From assembly GCA_031266115.1 (NCBI GenBank), contig JAISBQ010000057.1, positions 1-14,274 on the forward strand: a stretch of 14,274 nucleotides of DNA, in the 5' to 3' direction. How positions within the stretch are numbered: position 1 is the stretch's first letter; each line of letters begins with the position of its first letter. Below the pieces are notes generated by a model that ran no database searches, had not been told where the DNA came from, and worked only from the letters and a program-made list of their open reading frames with translations. Below, in pieces: positions 12,947-14,274 of this stretch. Source of the stretch: Bifidobacteriaceae bacterium. Lineage in GTDB: Bacteria; Actinomycetota; Actinomycetes; Actinomycetales; WQXJ01. The position numbers and the translations under genes were made by a program.

Positions 12947-13765
12947 ATGCCATCGCCTTTGCGCATTGCCACCAAGACGTCCGATGAGGTGCGGGCTATG
13001 CGCCAGGCCGGGCTGATTGTCGCCGCCGCACTGGACGCTGCGCGAGGAGCGGCCACCGTGGGGGCTACACCTCGAGATCTCGACCGCATCGCCGAGCGGA
13101 CCATCCGCGACGCGGGCGCAGTGCCCTCGTTCCTCGGCTACGACGGCTATCCGGCCAGCCTGTGCGTGTCGGTGGGTGACGTGGTGGTCCATGGGATCCC
13201 CGACGAGGTCCCCTTCGCGGACGGCGACATTGTCAGCATCGACTGCGGGGCTATCTGGAATGGGTGGCATGGCGACGCCGCCATCACCGTGCCGATCGGC
13301 ACCGTGGACGATGTCGGCACTCATCTGATCGATGCCACTCGCGCATCCTTGTGGGCAGGAATCGCGGCAATGGCGCACGGGCGCCACGTCCGCGACATCG
13401 GCGTGGCCGTGGACGCGGCCGTCCGCGACGCCGGCGGCAACCTGGGTGTGTTGGAGGACTACGTGGGCCACGGCATCGGTCGCGAGATGCACATGGACCC
13501 GGACGTCCCAAACTATCCGACTCGTAGCCCCGGGCCGAGGCTACGTCCAGGCATCACCCTTGCGATCGAGCCGATGGTGGTCGAGGGATCGATCGCTACG
13601 CGGATCGAGGCGGACGGATGGACCGTCCGGACCGCCGATGGCGGCCGCGCCGCCCACTGGGAGCACACGGTCGCGCGCACTGACCACGGCGTGTGGGTGC
13701 TGACCGCCAAGGACGGCGGAGCTGAGGGCCTCGCCGCACATGGACTGATGCCGACAGCGGTGTGA
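12947..13765 (+). CDS. map: Methionine aminopeptidase, type I
   Basis: MetAP removes the initiator Met co-translationally. The 272-residue protein contains all expected dimetal ligands: Asp99 (SIDCGA), Asp110 (HGDAA), His175 (GHGIG), Glu208 (IEPM) and Glu239 (WEHT). The substrate-binding histidines His82 (VVVHGIP) and His182 (EMHMDP) are also present. It has no N-terminal zinc-finger or SH3-binding extension of the longer type Ic form. The ATG has no strong ribosome-binding site; an in-frame TTG at 12959 is a less likely alternative. The 35-base gap after adk has no obvious promoter. It is the last gene of the rightward cluster in this window; infA and rpmJ, which commonly follow, are not seen. 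Confidence 0.97.
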   Translation: MPSPLRIATKTSDEVRAMRQAGLIVAAALDAARGAATVGATPRDLDRIAERTIRDAGAVPSFLGYDGYPASLCVSVGDVVVHGIPDEVPFADGDIVSIDCGAIWNGWHGDAAITVPIGTVDDVGTHLIDATRASLWAGIAAMAHGRHVRDIGVAVDAAVRDAGGNLGVLEDYVGHGIGREMHMDPDVPNYPTRSPGPRLRPGITLAIEPMVVEGSIATRIEADGWTVRTADGGRAAHWEHTVARTDHGVWVLTAKDGGAEGLAAHGLMPTAV

Positions 13766-13787
13766 CGCGACGGATTGTGGGTTGAGC

Positions 13788-13807
13788 GGGGCGGGGTCAG
13801 CCGCCTC
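13788..13807. terminator. Possible shared hairpin between convergent genes
   Basis: Positions 13788-13794 and 13801-13807 pair over 7 bp (one G-U on the + strand) around a six-base loop. The stem lies between the map stop and the end of the convergent minus-strand gene and includes that gene's stop codon. There is no T-run on either side. The placement suggests termination of both transcripts, but the stem is short and the region is simply G/C rich, so the call is tentative. Confidence 0.3.
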
Positions 13808-14274
13808 CAGGGACGTTGATTTGCCGGGATTCGGGTCTGATGCCTGCGTAGGTGATGCCTTCGGCCTCGAGCTTCTCGATGAACTCCTCGAGCTGACGGT
13901 CTGCCTCCTCGCCCTTGACCATCGCGAGGTCCCCCCAGCGGGCCACATCATCGTCGGTCCACTCACGCCTTCCGTTGTCGCCGGGGAAGCCGAAACCGAG
14001 TATCGGGCCGATGACATGCTCCTCCACCCAGCTGGAGTCGTCACTCGGGCCGTCGGCCACGGCGCGCAGACGGCTCTCGTCATAGGCCGGGCACACCGCC
14101 AACAGGTCGAGGAGCTGTTCGGCGGTCATGGTGAGCGGGAGGACGATCTCCGACGGTAATGCGGTCACACCGCCGTCCAGAACGGGGGCGCCTTGATCTT
14201 CCACCTCGGGGAAGCCGTTAGCTCTGGCGCAGGCGGCGAAGTCGTTGTTGAGATCGGTTTGGAGTTGTTTGATT
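13797..14274 (-). CDS. Probable exported two-cysteine actinobacterial protein, 5'-truncated
   Basis: An open frame runs from the right window edge to TGA at 13797-13799, giving 158 visible residues; a GTG at 14204 is in frame but internal, since the frame stays open and coding-like to the edge. Third positions are strongly G/C, supporting a real gene. I do not recognise a named family. The visible part has FAACARANGFPE (Cys15) and, 46 residues on, LLAVCPAYD (Cys61), a pattern I recall from actinobacterial secreted or lipoprotein-type proteins in which the two cysteines may form a disulfide. The rest is acidic with Trp-rich patches (GRREWTDDDVARWGD), an acidic helical stretch (about 120-140) and a Gly-rich end (NVPGGG). 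Any signal peptide or lipobox would be outside the window. Function unknown; it is convergent with map and unrelated to ribosome genes. Confidence 0.75.
   Translation of the reverse strand, partial: IKQLQTDLNNDFAACARANGFPEVEDQGAPVLDGGVTALPSEIVLPLTMTAEQLLDLLAVCPAYDESRLRAVADGPSDDSSWVEEHVIGPILGFGFPGDNGRREWTDDDVARWGDLAMVKGEEADRQLEEFIEKLEAEGITYAGIRPESRQINVPGGG

Noticed and set aside
13782..14159. Plus-strand ORF after map
   Set aside because: It is the antisense shadow of the minus-strand gene, whose codon third-position bias is clearly stronger.
1..14274. CRISPR arrays, insertion sequences, tRNA or rRNA genes, attachment sites
   Set aside because: No repeat-spacer pattern, transposase-like frame, terminal inverted repeats or tRNA-like cloverleaf was seen; nearly all sequence is occupied by ribosomal and associated genes.

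Overview
The window is a long, almost unbroken ribosomal-protein cluster from a high-G+C actinobacterium. It starts inside tuf (EF-Tu) and runs rightward through the complete S10 block (rpsJ-rplC-rplD-rplW-rplB-rpsS-rplV-rpsC-rplP-rpmC-rpsQ), the spc block (rplN-rplX-rplE-rpsN-rpsH-rplF-rplR-rpsE-rpmD-rplO), then secY-adk-map. The last ~480 bases hold the 3' part of an unrelated gene on the opposite strand. The actinobacterial call rests on strong G/C preference at third codon positions, frequent GTG starts, a 61-residue zinc-binding S14, a short adenylate kinase without a LID insertion, an Arg/Gly-rich S3 tail, a long basic S5 N-terminus, and EF-Tu/L5/L16/L29 sequences that read like Micrococcales or Propionibacteriales relatives. 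The genus cannot be fixed by reading alone.

Layout. 1-870: C-terminal three quarters of EF-Tu. 871-1251: the only long gene-free stretch; it holds a strong hairpin just after tuf (possible terminator), two perfect palindromes and a series of GC-rich hairpins, some mutually exclusive, before rpsJ. 1252-6488: S10 genes, mostly with tiny gaps or overlaps. 6489-6555: short gap with an 8-bp hairpin, exactly at the classical S10/spc boundary. 6556-10925: spc genes. 10926-11043: gap before secY that is bridged by a possible 42-codon ORF. 11044-13765: secY, adk (ATGA overlap) and map. 13766-13796: short convergent gap. 13797-14274: 5'-truncated minus-strand gene for a probable exported, two-cysteine actinobacterial protein.

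How the genes work together. The ribosomal proteins build both subunits (S3, S5, S8, S10, S14, S17, S19; L2-L6, L14-L16, L18, L22-L24, L29, L30). EF-Tu delivers aminoacyl-tRNA. SecY forms the export channel that docks on the ribosome exit. Adk balances adenine nucleotides, and Map removes the initiator methionine from nascent chains. The many 1- and 4-nt overlaps imply translational coupling in one or a few long transcripts.

I do not see a previously undescribed biological system here. The points most worth checking are the structured rpsJ leader, the gap-filling ORF before secY, the histone-H1-like Lys/Ala-rich N-terminal extension on L5, and the break in the usual map-infA-rpmJ-rpsM continuity by a convergent, exported-protein-like gene.
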